Assembly: GCA_003558575.1 (NCBI GenBank)
Contig: PWPY01000332.1
Location: 1 to 5,112, forward strand
Length of the DNA: 5,112 bases
Source of the DNA: Desulfonatronovibrio sp.
Lineage (GTDB): Bacteria; Desulfobacterota; Desulfovibrionia; Desulfovibrionales; Desulfonatronovibrionaceae
Direction: 5' to 3'
The notes beneath the pieces were generated by a model. The model searched no databases, was not told the origin of the DNA, and saw nothing but the letters and a program-made list of their open reading frames with translations. Positions 1 to 4,506 of this stretch are shown here, one piece after another; the stretch's first letter is position 1, and each line of letters starts with the position of its first letter. The translations under genes were made by a program, and so were the position numbers.

Positions 1-210
1 ATCGACCTGGTCCTGCTGGATCTGAACATGCCCGGCATGGGGGGACATAAATGCCTTAAGGCACTGCTGGGCATCGACCCTGAGGTCAAGGTAGTTATTG
101 CCAGTGGTTATGCGGCAAATGGCCATGGCAGGGATGCAATTTCCTCAGGCGCCAGAGGTTTCATTGGCAAGCCGTACCAGTTGAGAGAGCTTGCAGCCAT
201 AATCAGATAA
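1..210 (+). CDS. C-terminal part of a response-regulator receiver (REC) domain, 5' end outside the window
   Basis: The first base is already inside an open frame that ends at TAA 208-210, leaving 69 visible residues. They match the second half of a CheY-like receiver domain. The phosphoacceptor loop LLDLNMPGMGG carries the Asp at visible residue 7, the switch Ser is at residue 35 in the strand VVIASGY, and the invariant Lys is at residue 57 in FIGKPYQ, followed by a last helix. All three visible signature positions are intact, so the domain should accept phosphate from a histidine kinase. The protein stops right after the domain with no DNA-binding output. It is therefore either the tail of a hybrid sensor kinase or a stand-alone receiver. 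The cut at base 1 prevents a choice, though hybrid kinases often end this way. An internal ATG at 28 lies inside the phosphorylation loop and is not a plausible start. Confidence 0.9.
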   Translation: MDLVLLDLNMPGMGGHKCLKALLGIDPEVKVVIASGYAANGHGRDAISSGARGFIGKPYQLRELAAIIR

Positions 211-454
211 ACTCTGGATACTGGTTAAATCCCTGACAGGCCTACGGCTCCATGACTACAATAACCTAATTCACAGCATAACGGAAGAAAGCTTGAGTCG
301 GTCAATTCGTGTGCCACCTATTTTGGTCATATCATTTGCTCCTGACATCCTGGCACTAATTTCTTGCCATCCCATGTCCACAGAGTTAAGCTGCTATCAT
401 GGAAACCCTACGCATCGTAAAACCCAATTGCCCCAAGTTCTTCCAGGAGAACCC
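211..454. other. Intergenic leader before the flavoprotein gene
   Basis: These 244 bases lie between the receiver-domain stop and the flavoprotein start. I see no hairpin with a T run and no convincing sigma-70 promoter. An open frame from a TTG at 293 runs in phase into the flavoprotein gene, but its 54 residues show no FAD-family features and I treat it as untranslated leader. The only clear signal is the Shine-Dalgarno site at its end. Confidence 0.5.
445..450 (+). promoter_or_regulatory. Ribosome binding site of the flavoprotein gene
   Basis: AGGAGA lies a few bases before the ATG at 455, at good spacing. It decides the start: the upstream in-frame TTG at 293 and ATG at 374 have no comparable site. 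Confidence 0.8.
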
Positions 455-1921
455 ATGCCCCAGAAAAAAAAGGAAAAAATCAATTTTGACGTGATCATCA
501 TTGGATGCGGCCCAGCCGGTCTTTTTGCCGCCTATCACCTGGGAGAGTACACCGGACTTGATGTTCTGGTTATTGAGAAAGGCAGGCAGTCCCGGAAACG
601 AGCCTGCCCCATCAGCGGTACCCAGGAGTGTATTCGCTGCAAGCCTTGCAATATCCTGTCCGGCGTGGGCGGGGCCGGCCTCTTTTCCGATGGCAAGCTG
701 AATTTCATTCACAAACTTGGCAAAACCGACCTGACCCAGTTCATGCCCATCTCCGAGGCCAAACAGCTCATTGAGGAAACTGAGAATATATTTAACCGGT
801 TCAACATGGACGGCAAGGTATTTCCCACTGACATGGCCAAGGCCAGAGACATCCGCAAAAACGCCCTCAAGCATGGCCTGGACCTGCTCTTGATCAAACA
901 GAAACACCTGGGCAGTGACAATCTTCCCGGGCATATTGCGTCCATGGCCGAATACGTCAAGGGCCGGGGAGTGACCTTTCACACCTCTGAAGAGGTCAAA
1001 GACATCACAGTGGAAAACAGGGAAGTAACCGGGGTGACCACCAGTCGGGGTACCTACCACGCCCCCTGCGTCATCATGGCTCCGGGCCGGATCGGAGCTG
1101 AATGGGTGGGTTCCCTGGCACAGCGGCATGGTTTGAACGTCTCCCAGCGGGGAATAGAGGTGGGGGTCAGGGTCGAGGTCCATGCCGATATAATGCGCGA
1201 CCTGTGCCAGGTTATATATGATCCCACTTTTTTCATCCGCACCAACAAGTACGATGACCAGACCCGCACCTTCTGCACCAACCAGGGAGGATTCGTGGCT
1301 TTGGAGAACTACCAGGATTTTGTCTGCGTCAACGGCCATGCCTATATGGACAGAAAATCAGAGAATACCAATTTCGCCTTTCTGTCCAAGGTGGTCCTGG
1401 AAGAGCCTGTCACCGACAACCATGCTTACGGAGAATCCATTGGACGCCTGGCCACCATCATTGGTGGAGGCAGGCCCATCCTTCAGCGCTTCGGGGACCT
1501 CAAACGCGGCCGACGCTCCACCTGGAACCGAATCCGGAACAGCTTTGTGGAGCCCACCATGAAAAACGTGACCTGCGGAGATGTTGCCATGGCCTTGCCG
1601 GGCCGCATTGTCTGTAATATCATTGAAGGCCTTGAAAAGCTGAACAACGTTGTACCCGGAGTCTCCAACGAGGAGACCCTGATCTATGCCCCGGAAATCA
1701 AATTCTTCGCCACCCAGGTCGAAACCAGCAATGTCCTGGAAACCACCATCAAAGGATTATTTGTAGCTGGAGACGGTCCGGGTGTGGCCGGAAACATTGT
1801 TTCAGCCTCGGCCACCGGCCTTATCCCGGCCATGGAAATCGCCAGAAGGCATGCAAAGGTCCGGGCCGGCACTTCCAGCCGAAAAAAATCAAATCATCTG
1901 CATGATCCGGTCCAGGGCTGA
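455..1921 (+). CDS. FAD-dependent dehydrogenase, COG2509-type NAD(P)/FAD oxidoreductase
   Basis: The 488-residue protein is a cytosolic flavoprotein with no signal peptide or membrane segment. A dinucleotide-binding fold opens it: VIIIGCGPAGLFAA at about residues 13-26, with the acidic end of the second strand in VLVIEKG (37-43). Four cysteines follow at 51, 59, 62 and 65, just before the signature GGAGLFSDGKLN (72-83). A second FAD segment, GLFVAGDGPGVAGN, starts near residue 434 and is followed by a helix (SASATGLIPAMEIAR). This order and the length match the uncharacterised FAD-dependent dehydrogenases of COG2509. The substrate is unknown for the family and I do not assign one. Start choice rests on the AGGAGA site. 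The last 20 or so residues are basic and family-unlike. The gene is much richer in G/C-ending codons than ribF and rsfS downstream. No co-oriented partner gene is close enough to suggest a pathway. Confidence 0.9.
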   Translation: MPQKKKEKINFDVIIIGCGPAGLFAAYHLGEYTGLDVLVIEKGRQSRKRACPISGTQECIRCKPCNILSGVGGAGLFSDGKLNFIHKLGKTDLTQFMPISEAKQLIEETENIFNRFNMDGKVFPTDMAKARDIRKNALKHGLDLLLIKQKHLGSDNLPGHIASMAEYVKGRGVTFHTSEEVKDITVENREVTGVTTSRGTYHAPCVIMAPGRIGAEWVGSLAQRHGLNVSQRGIEVGVRVEVHADIMRDLCQVIYDPTFFIRTNKYDDQTRTFCTNQGGFVALENYQDFVCVNGHAYMDRKSENTNFAFLSKVVLEEPVTDNHAYGESIGRLATIIGGGRPILQRFGDLKRGRRSTWNRIRNSFVEPTMKNVTCGDVAMALPGRIVCNIIEGLEKLNNVVPGVSNEETLIYAPEIKFFATQVETSNVLETTIKGLFVAGDGPGVAGNIVSASATGLIPAMEIARRHAKVRAGTSSRKKSNHLHDPVQG

Positions 1922-1970
1922 CAGTTCCTGCATGGGCAGCAGTCCAGTCCCCAGAACCTTGAACCATGTC

Positions 1971-2045
1971 TGTTACTCTGGCTTTCTGGCCAAGCCAGTT
2001 GATATGAAGGATCTGGAGAAAGCGCTCATAGGGCTTACAAAATAA
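1971..2045 (+). pseudogene. Relic of the C-terminal end of a receiver (REC) domain
   Basis: A frame ending at TAA 2043-2045 gives YSGFLAKPVDMKDLEKALIG and a few more residues. This is the typical end of a receiver domain: the GF-x-x-KP loop with the invariant Lys, then the last amphipathic helix. The frame stays open upstream, but the residues before about 1971 show neither the phosphoacceptor Asp nor the preceding strands, and they run antiparallel in meaning to the flavoprotein gene, which occupies another frame there. I infer that the body of a response-regulator or hybrid-kinase gene was lost and only its 3' end remains, fused by deletion to the end of the flavoprotein gene. It differs in sequence from the receiver end at the start of the window, so it is not a recent copy of it. 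A chance resemblance is possible given the short length. Confidence 0.5.
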
Positions 2046-2053
2046 AGCAAGCG

Positions 2054-2078
2054 TGGACTCCGGCTATGGCATAGTCCA
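2054..2078 (+). repeat. Inverted repeat, possible weak terminator
   Basis: TGGACT (2054-2059) and AGTCCA (2073-2078) are perfect inverted copies around a 13-nt loop, followed after a few bases by the T-rich AATTATTTTC. It lies just after the receiver relic stop. It could terminate transcription coming from the flavoprotein gene, but the T tract is interrupted and distant, so this is weak. Confidence 0.3.
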
Positions 2079-2140
2079 GGTCAATTATTTTCAAGACTGA
2101 CTGCAATAAGGCTTGATCATTAAGGCAGGTTTATCAGCCC

Positions 2141-2211
2141 GTTGAAAAACTCCCAATTGCTGCTGTCGCTTGAGATTTTTGAACGGACTTTTGGATAATG
2201 ACTTTTTCAAC
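2141..2211. repeat. 71-bp element with GTTGAAAAA terminal inverted repeats (MITE- or REP-like)
   Basis: GTTGAAAAA at 2141-2149 is repeated exactly in inverted orientation at 2203-2211. The left end also pairs with an internal near-copy at 2172-2185 (one mismatch, one bulged base), so the RNA could fold in two ways. The size, the absence of coding capacity and the GTTGAAAAA/TTTTTCAAC ends resemble short non-autonomous repeats I have seen scattered between genes in Desulfobacterota. That comparison is from memory and was not searched. No target-site duplication is obvious at the edges. Confidence 0.5.
2170..2199 (+). promoter_or_regulatory. Candidate sigma-70 promoter inside the short repeat, facing right
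   Basis: TTGAGA (2170-2175, five of six consensus bases) is followed after 18 bases by GATAAT (2194-2199, five of six). Transcription would begin near 2206 and run rightward into the stretch that ends in the hairpin and T run at 2370-2416. No gene on that strand needs it, so it may be a chance match or the promoter of an undescribed RNA. Confidence 0.3.
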
Positions 2212-2238
2212 ACTCAGTTAAGAAGGAATTTCTGAACG

Positions 2239-2439
2239 TCAGATCCTCGTCTTTGCTGGCTCGGGAAATGCGTAGCTAAGGTTATAAATCGTTCCCTTCA
2301 GGTAAAGATGAGAGGAAGGACTACTCACCTTTTTAGGCATGCTATTGTAGTGAATCGAGTTTTGCTTGTTGATAGACGAACAATTATCAGTCTTCGGTCT
2401 ATCAGGAATGTTTTTTCTTGATGCATTCATATCTTGCAC
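2239..2439 (-). CDS. Doubtful small ORF, 66 residues, unknown
   Basis: I do not recognise this protein. It has an AAGGTG ribosome-binding-like site a few bases before its first two ATG codons (2439 and nine bases later). The sequence begins with a basic stretch (MNASRKNIPDRPK) and is rich in Ser, Asn, Lys and Pro, with no membrane segment or recognisable motif. The start region could be the N-terminal scrap of a longer protein such as a transposase, cut off by the repeat-rich DNA, but I cannot show this. Against it: the frame contains a near-perfect 11-bp hairpin, the codons look unselected and there is no partner gene. It would be transcribed towards the flavoprotein gene. Confidence 0.2.
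   Translation of the reverse strand: MQDMNASRKNIPDRPKTDNCSSINKQNSIHYNSMPKKVSSPSSHLYLKGTIYNLSYAFPEPAKTRI
2370..2416 (+). terminator. Long hairpin followed by a T run, terminator-like on the plus strand
   Basis: TGATAGACGAA (2370-2380) pairs with TTCGGTCTATCA (2393-2404) as an 11-bp stem with a single bulged G and a 12-nt loop. Six T follow at 2411-2416 after a short spacer whose bases can partly extend the stem. On the other strand no T run follows, so the polarity is rightward. There is no visible gene for it to terminate. Confidence 0.45.
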
Positions 2440-2468
2440 CTTATGTCCCCCAAGTTAGCAAAAAGATG

Positions 2469-2491
2469 TTTTGACCCACCTTTTTGACCCA
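2469..2491. repeat. Tandem 10-mer TTTTGACCCA with 13-nt period
   Basis: TTTTGACCCA occurs at 2469-2478 and again at 2482-2491, three bases apart. The pair is flanked by GTTAGC (2454-2459) and GCTAAC (2498-2503), inverted copies of each other. The arrangement could be a protein-binding site or the end of a former insertion sequence. No transposase is present. Confidence 0.45.
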
Positions 2492-2541
2492 GATAAGGCT
2501 AACCGTGATATGAAAAGCTTTGTTGAAGAGTGCTGGAAAAG

Positions 2542-2578
2542 AAAAAAACAAAGCGCCACAACCGGTTAGCTATGGCGC
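2542..2578 (-). terminator. Rho-independent terminator of the tRNA-Leu gene
   Basis: Read on the minus strand, GCGCCA (2578-2573) pairs with TGGCGC (2558-2553). The loop contains the palindrome AACCGGTT, and the stem is followed by TTTGTTTTTTT (2552-2542). It begins about ten bases after the encoded CCA of the tRNA, the expected place for its terminator. Confidence 0.8.
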
Positions 2579-2588
2579 ATTAATTTTT

Positions 2589-2675
2589 TGGTGCCGAAGG
2601 GGAGACTCGAACTCCCACGGGGTAATCCCCACTAGACCCTGAACCTAGCGTGTCTACCAATTCCACCACTTCGGC
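2589..2675 (-). tRNA. tRNA-Leu, anticodon CAG
   Basis: The minus strand gives an 87-nt class II tRNA with encoded CCA (2591-2589). The acceptor arm pairs GCCGAAG (from 2675) with CTTCGGC, followed by discriminator A. The D arm contains GGTAGACAC. The anticodon stem CTAGG/TCTAG encloses the loop TTCAGGG, so the anticodon is CAG (2641-2639 read on the minus strand), decoding CUG. The long variable arm has a GGGG/CCCC stem typical of leucine tRNAs, and the T arm is GGGAG-TTCGAGT-CTCCC. All arms are intact. It is transcribed alone, with a terminator just downstream and ribF divergent upstream. The overlapping minus-strand ORF 2580-2828 is the usual false ORF that tRNA genes generate. Confidence 0.97.
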
Positions 2676-2691
2676 AAGGAAAGATGTAATC

Positions 2692-2718
2692 ATTATTTGA
2701 TCTTTAAATATTTGACAA
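2692..2718 (-). promoter_or_regulatory. Candidate promoter of tRNA-Leu
   Basis: On the minus strand TTGTCA (2718-2713) is followed by AATAAT (2697-2692), five of six matches each but with a 15-base spacer, which is short. The start point would lie about nine bases before the mature tRNA 5' end, a usual leader length. The same bases on the plus strand read as a perfect TTGACA (2712-2717), with only a poor -10 (TTCTAT) 17 bases on. Confidence 0.35.
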
Positions 2719-2750
2719 GTATTTTTTATTGAATTTCTATGAAAAATAAT

Positions 2751-2773
2751 CGTAACTATTCGCCATAGTTGTG
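2751..2773 (+). repeat. RNA hairpin, 9-bp stem with two G-U pairs
   Basis: CGTAACTAT (2751-2759) pairs with ATAGTTGTG (2765-2773) around the loop TCGCC. The two wobble pairs form only in plus-strand RNA, where they are G-U. On the minus strand they become A-C mismatches. This hints that any functional transcript is rightward. Confidence 0.45.
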
Positions 2774-2873
2774 AACAGGACCCATACAGCTTGGCTTTCT
2801 GTTGCCGCAGGCTGCCTGGGTAATTCAAACTTCCATTTTGCCACTTTCGGAGCGTTATTTTTTCCTGAGTTCT

Positions 2874-2897
2874 GCTACTTGAAGAGTAGCTTCTTTT
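2874..2897 (+). terminator. Weak terminator-like hairpin
   Basis: GCTACT (2874-2879) and AGTAGC (2885-2890) form a 6-bp stem with a TGAAG loop, followed directly by TTCTTTT. No gene lies upstream on this strand, so it would end an unannotated RNA or act in a long ribF leader. Confidence 0.35.
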
Positions 2898-2900
2898 GAT

Positions 2901-2926
2901 ATAAAATCATACTCTTTTGATTTTAT
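2901..2926. repeat. A+T-rich 9-bp inverted repeat upstream of ribF
   Basis: ATAAAATCA (2901-2909) and TGATTTTAT (2918-2926) are perfect inverted copies around 8 bases. It lies about 95 bases before ribF and could be an operator-like dyad. The high A+T content makes a chance dyad possible. Confidence 0.35.
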
Positions 2927-2990
2927 CAGGCACAATATTTGGCAGGATAATTGTCGTTTAAAAATCTCATTAAATAGTTAAATGGTTTGA

Positions 2991-3018
2991 TTGAAACTTA
3001 AAACATTCAAAATATATT
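2991..3018 (+). promoter_or_regulatory. ribF: Promoter-like pair very close to the ribF start
   Basis: TTGAAA (2991-2996) and TATATT (3013-3018), five of six matches each, are 16 bases apart. The start point would fall at or just past the ATG at 3022. It would therefore give a leaderless or nearly leaderless ribF message, or it is a chance match in A+T-rich DNA. Confidence 0.25.
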
Positions 3019-3021
3019 AAT

Positions 3022-3963
3022 ATGATAACTCATGATATTCAGGAATTAGAAAAAAAGATTTCAGCCTCATGCCTGACCATAGGCAATTTTGACGGTGTCC
3101 ATATTGGGCATCAGCAGCTTATTGCCAAAGTTTGCAAAAGGGCGAAACTTAAAGGTCTTTCAAGTATTGTTGTTACCTTTGACCCGCATCCCCTTAGAGT
3201 TCTGGTGAGTAAAAAGACACCCCCCTTTATAACTCTTAATGATCATAAGCTGAAACTCATCCAGGAAACAGGTATTGATTATACTTTGTGTATGCCATTT
3301 ACGCGAAAGCTGGCCAGCTTAGAACCAGAGGATTTTGTTCACGACTTTCTTGTCAGGAATCTGAAAGTAAAGGAATTGATTATTGGTTATGACTATGCTT
3401 TTGGCAAGGGACGCAGTGGAAATTTTTCTCTGCTCAAAGAGCTGGGAGATAAGTACGGCTTTTCCGTGGATCAGTTTCCTCCAGTAATGCTTGATGGAGC
3501 TATTGTCAGTTCCACAAGAATAAGAGATCTGGTTGAAGATGGAAAGGTATGGGAAGTACGTCCATTACTGGGAAGATTTTACAGGGTGGAAGGAAAGGTG
3601 ATTTCAGGTAAAAAAAGGGGCGGGCCTCTTCTGGGTTTTCCCACAGCCAATATTCTCCTTAAAGATGAGCTGTTTCCCAAAACAGGGGTATATGCAGTCT
3701 GGGCTGAACTTAAAGATAGAGTTCTGCCGGCAGTGGCCAATATCGGCTATAATCCTACATTCGGCAATGATTACCTTTCTGTGGAAGTGCATGTTTTTGA
3801 TTTTAAGGAAAATATTTATGATCAGCCTGTTGGGGTACATTTTGTCCAGAGGCTGCGCTCAGAAATAAAATTTTCCGGAATAGACGAACTCAAGGCACAG
3901 ATAGAAAAAGACTGTTTTCTTGGCAGGGAAATACTTGCAACTCCAGAGGCGATGCTTGCCTGA
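3022..3963 (+). CDS. ribF: Bifunctional riboflavin kinase / FAD synthetase
   Basis: The 313-residue enzyme phosphorylates riboflavin to FMN and adenylates FMN to FAD in the cytosol. The N-terminal adenylyltransferase half shows the nucleotidyl-transferase motif GNFDGVHIGHQ (21-31), TFDPHP (52-57), IIGYDYAFGKGRSGN and SSTRIR (163-168). The C-terminal riboflavin kinase half starts near GRFYRVEG (184) and has GFPTAN (205-210), TGVYAVW and SVEVHVFDF with the conserved Glu at 255. The length is normal for bacterial RibF and both halves look active. The ATG at 3022 is the first possible start after an in-frame TGA at 2992, and the family motif begins at the usual distance from it. There is no Shine-Dalgarno site: the 28 bases before the ATG contain no G. 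It is divergent from tRNA-Leu. Codons are more A/T-ending than in the flavoprotein gene on the left. Confidence 0.97.
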   Translation: MITHDIQELEKKISASCLTIGNFDGVHIGHQQLIAKVCKRAKLKGLSSIVVTFDPHPLRVLVSKKTPPFITLNDHKLKLIQETGIDYTLCMPFTRKLASLEPEDFVHDFLVRNLKVKELIIGYDYAFGKGRSGNFSLLKELGDKYGFSVDQFPPVMLDGAIVSSTRIRDLVEDGKVWEVRPLLGRFYRVEGKVISGKKRGGPLLGFPTANILLKDELFPKTGVYAVWAELKDRVLPAVANIGYNPTFGNDYLSVEVHVFDFKENIYDQPVGVHFVQRLRSEIKFSGIDELKAQIEKDCFLGREILATPEAMLA

Positions 3964-3991
3964 ACCTGTTAGTAAAGGGACTTTTTCTATA

Positions 3992-4049
3992 TGCTGTGAG
4001 TTTCGTGCTTAAGAGCGAAAAATGTAAGCAGCAAGTTTAAATTTTTTTT
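3992..4049 (+). terminator. Terminator-like structure after ribF
   Basis: TGCTG (3992-3996) pairs with CAGCA (4029-4033) and, inside, TTTCG (4001-4005) pairs with CGAAA (4016-4020). Eight T follow at 4042-4049. The stem is broken by an internal loop and the T run is eight bases away, so efficiency is uncertain. The position 30 bases after the ribF stop suits a ribF terminator. Confidence 0.4.
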
Positions 4050-4055
4050 AAATAC

Positions 4056-4091
4056 GGTATCTATTTTCCCTTAAAATGGGCGGTAGATACC
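4056..4091 (+). promoter_or_regulatory. Perfect 8-bp inverted repeat in the rsfS leader
   Basis: GGTATCTA (4056-4063) and TAGATACC (4084-4091) are exact inverted copies. Inside them CCC (4068-4070) can pair with GGG (4078-4080), giving a nested hairpin. No T run follows, so it is not a classical terminator. It ends 28 bases before the rsfS start and may be an operator or a leader RNA hairpin controlling rsfS-gpmI. Confidence 0.5.
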
Positions 4092-4119
4092 ACATATCTG
4101 AATGATAAGGAATTTATTA

Positions 4120-4506
4120 ATGATCTCAGACACACCTTTGGAGAACAGTTTAAAAGACAGGCTTGAATACCTTGGTAGATTACTGATGGACTACAAGGGC
4201 ATTGATGTATTGCCTATAGATGTCAGTAAATATTCCAGTGCATTTGAGGGGATTATTGTTGTTTCATCCATGGGCAATAGACATTCTAAGGCTCTGGCAG
4301 ACCATGTTCTTGAAAAGATTAAAGAAAACAGCATGGAATATCTGGGCATGGAAGGCTATCAGGAAGGCGAATGGATACTCTTGGATCTCAATGATATAAT
4401 TATTCATATTTTTATTGAAGAGACGCGAAAATTTTACAATCTTGAAGGATTCTGGACCAGAGGCGAAAAAATTGAGCTTGAAACTATTGGAGAGAAAAAT
4501 GGCTGA
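4120..4506 (+). CDS. rsfS: Ribosomal silencing factor RsfS (Iojap/DUF143 family)
   Basis: RsfS binds ribosomal protein L14 (uL14) on the large subunit and blocks joining of the subunits, lowering translation in starved or stationary cells. The 128-residue protein shows the family pattern: a helical start, GIDVLPIDVS (27-36), IIVVSSMGNRHSKALADHV (45-63), the EGEWILLDLNDIIIHIF stretch (82-98) and the terminal R-x-FYNLEGFW (103-112). Length is normal. I start it at ATG 4120 because AAGGA (4107-4111) stands eight bases before it. The in-frame ATG at 4102 would add six residues but has no ribosome-binding site, and it overlaps the one used by 4120. The last eight bases overlap gpmI, so the two are translated from one message. 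This couples a translation brake with a glycolytic enzyme, probably only by operon membership. Confidence 0.93.
   Translation: MISDTPLENSLKDRLEYLGRLLMDYKGIDVLPIDVSKYSSAFEGIIVVSSMGNRHSKALADHVLEKIKENSMEYLGMEGYQEGEWILLDLNDIIIHIFIEETRKFYNLEGFWTRGEKIELETIGEKNG
4489..4492 (+). promoter_or_regulatory. Ribosome binding site of gpmI inside rsfS
   Basis: GGAG (4489-4492) lies six bases before the gpmI ATG at 4499, within the last codons of rsfS. It supports that start and translation directly coupled to rsfS termination. Confidence 0.65.

Larger units (their letters stand above)
2046..2541. other. Gene-poor stretch with repeats and hairpins
   Basis: About 500 bases hold no convincing protein gene. 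From left to right there is an inverted repeat TGGACT/AGTCCA (2054-2078), a GTTGAAAAA-ended element (2141-2211), a long hairpin with a T run (2370-2416), a tandem 10-mer (2469-2491) and short inverted repeats of GTTAGC type. Together with the receiver relic at its left edge, it reads as decayed or rearranged DNA next to the tRNA 3' end. Confidence 0.6.
2676..3021. other. Divergent intergenic stretch between tRNA-Leu and ribF
   Basis: About 346 A+T-rich bases with no protein gene. They hold the tRNA promoter region, a 9-bp hairpin (2751-2773), a GCTACT/AGTAGC hairpin followed by a T-rich tail (2874-2897), an ATAAAATCA/TGATTTTAT dyad (2901-2926) and the G-free leader of ribF. No FMN riboswitch sequence is recognisable, so ribF does not appear to be under that control. 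Confidence 0.6.

Noticed and set aside
350..368. Sigma-54 promoter-like TGGCAC...TTGC
   Set aside because: The distance between the GG and GC elements is two bases too long, and sigma-54 promoters tolerate little spacing change.
293..454. TTG-started N-terminal extension of the flavoprotein
   Set aside because: The extra 54 residues have no FAD-family content, and a good Shine-Dalgarno site precedes the ATG at 455.
386..1339. Long minus-strand open frame of 317 codons opposite the flavoprotein gene
   Set aside because: It is the mirror of a well-supported G+C-rich gene, shows no family motif, and long antisense frames are expected in such DNA.
2308..2420. Plus-strand ORF of 37 codons through the hairpin at 2370
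   Set aside because: Weak ribosome-binding site, no motif, and the frame runs through the terminator-like hairpin and its T run.
2510..2569. Tiny plus-strand ORF starting MKSFVEECWKRKK
   Set aside because: Only 19 codons, it runs into the tRNA terminator and has no family resemblance.
2580..2828. Minus-strand ORF of 82 codons ending in a VELVDTLGSGSSG-type stretch
   Set aside because: This is the well-known false translation of a tRNA-Leu gene; the rest lies in its promoter region.
2930..3021. FMN riboswitch before ribF
   Set aside because: None of the conserved RFN-element sequence blocks can be seen in the leader.
4102..4119. Upstream ATG for rsfS
   Set aside because: No ribosome-binding site before it, and it overlaps the AAGGA that serves the ATG at 4120.
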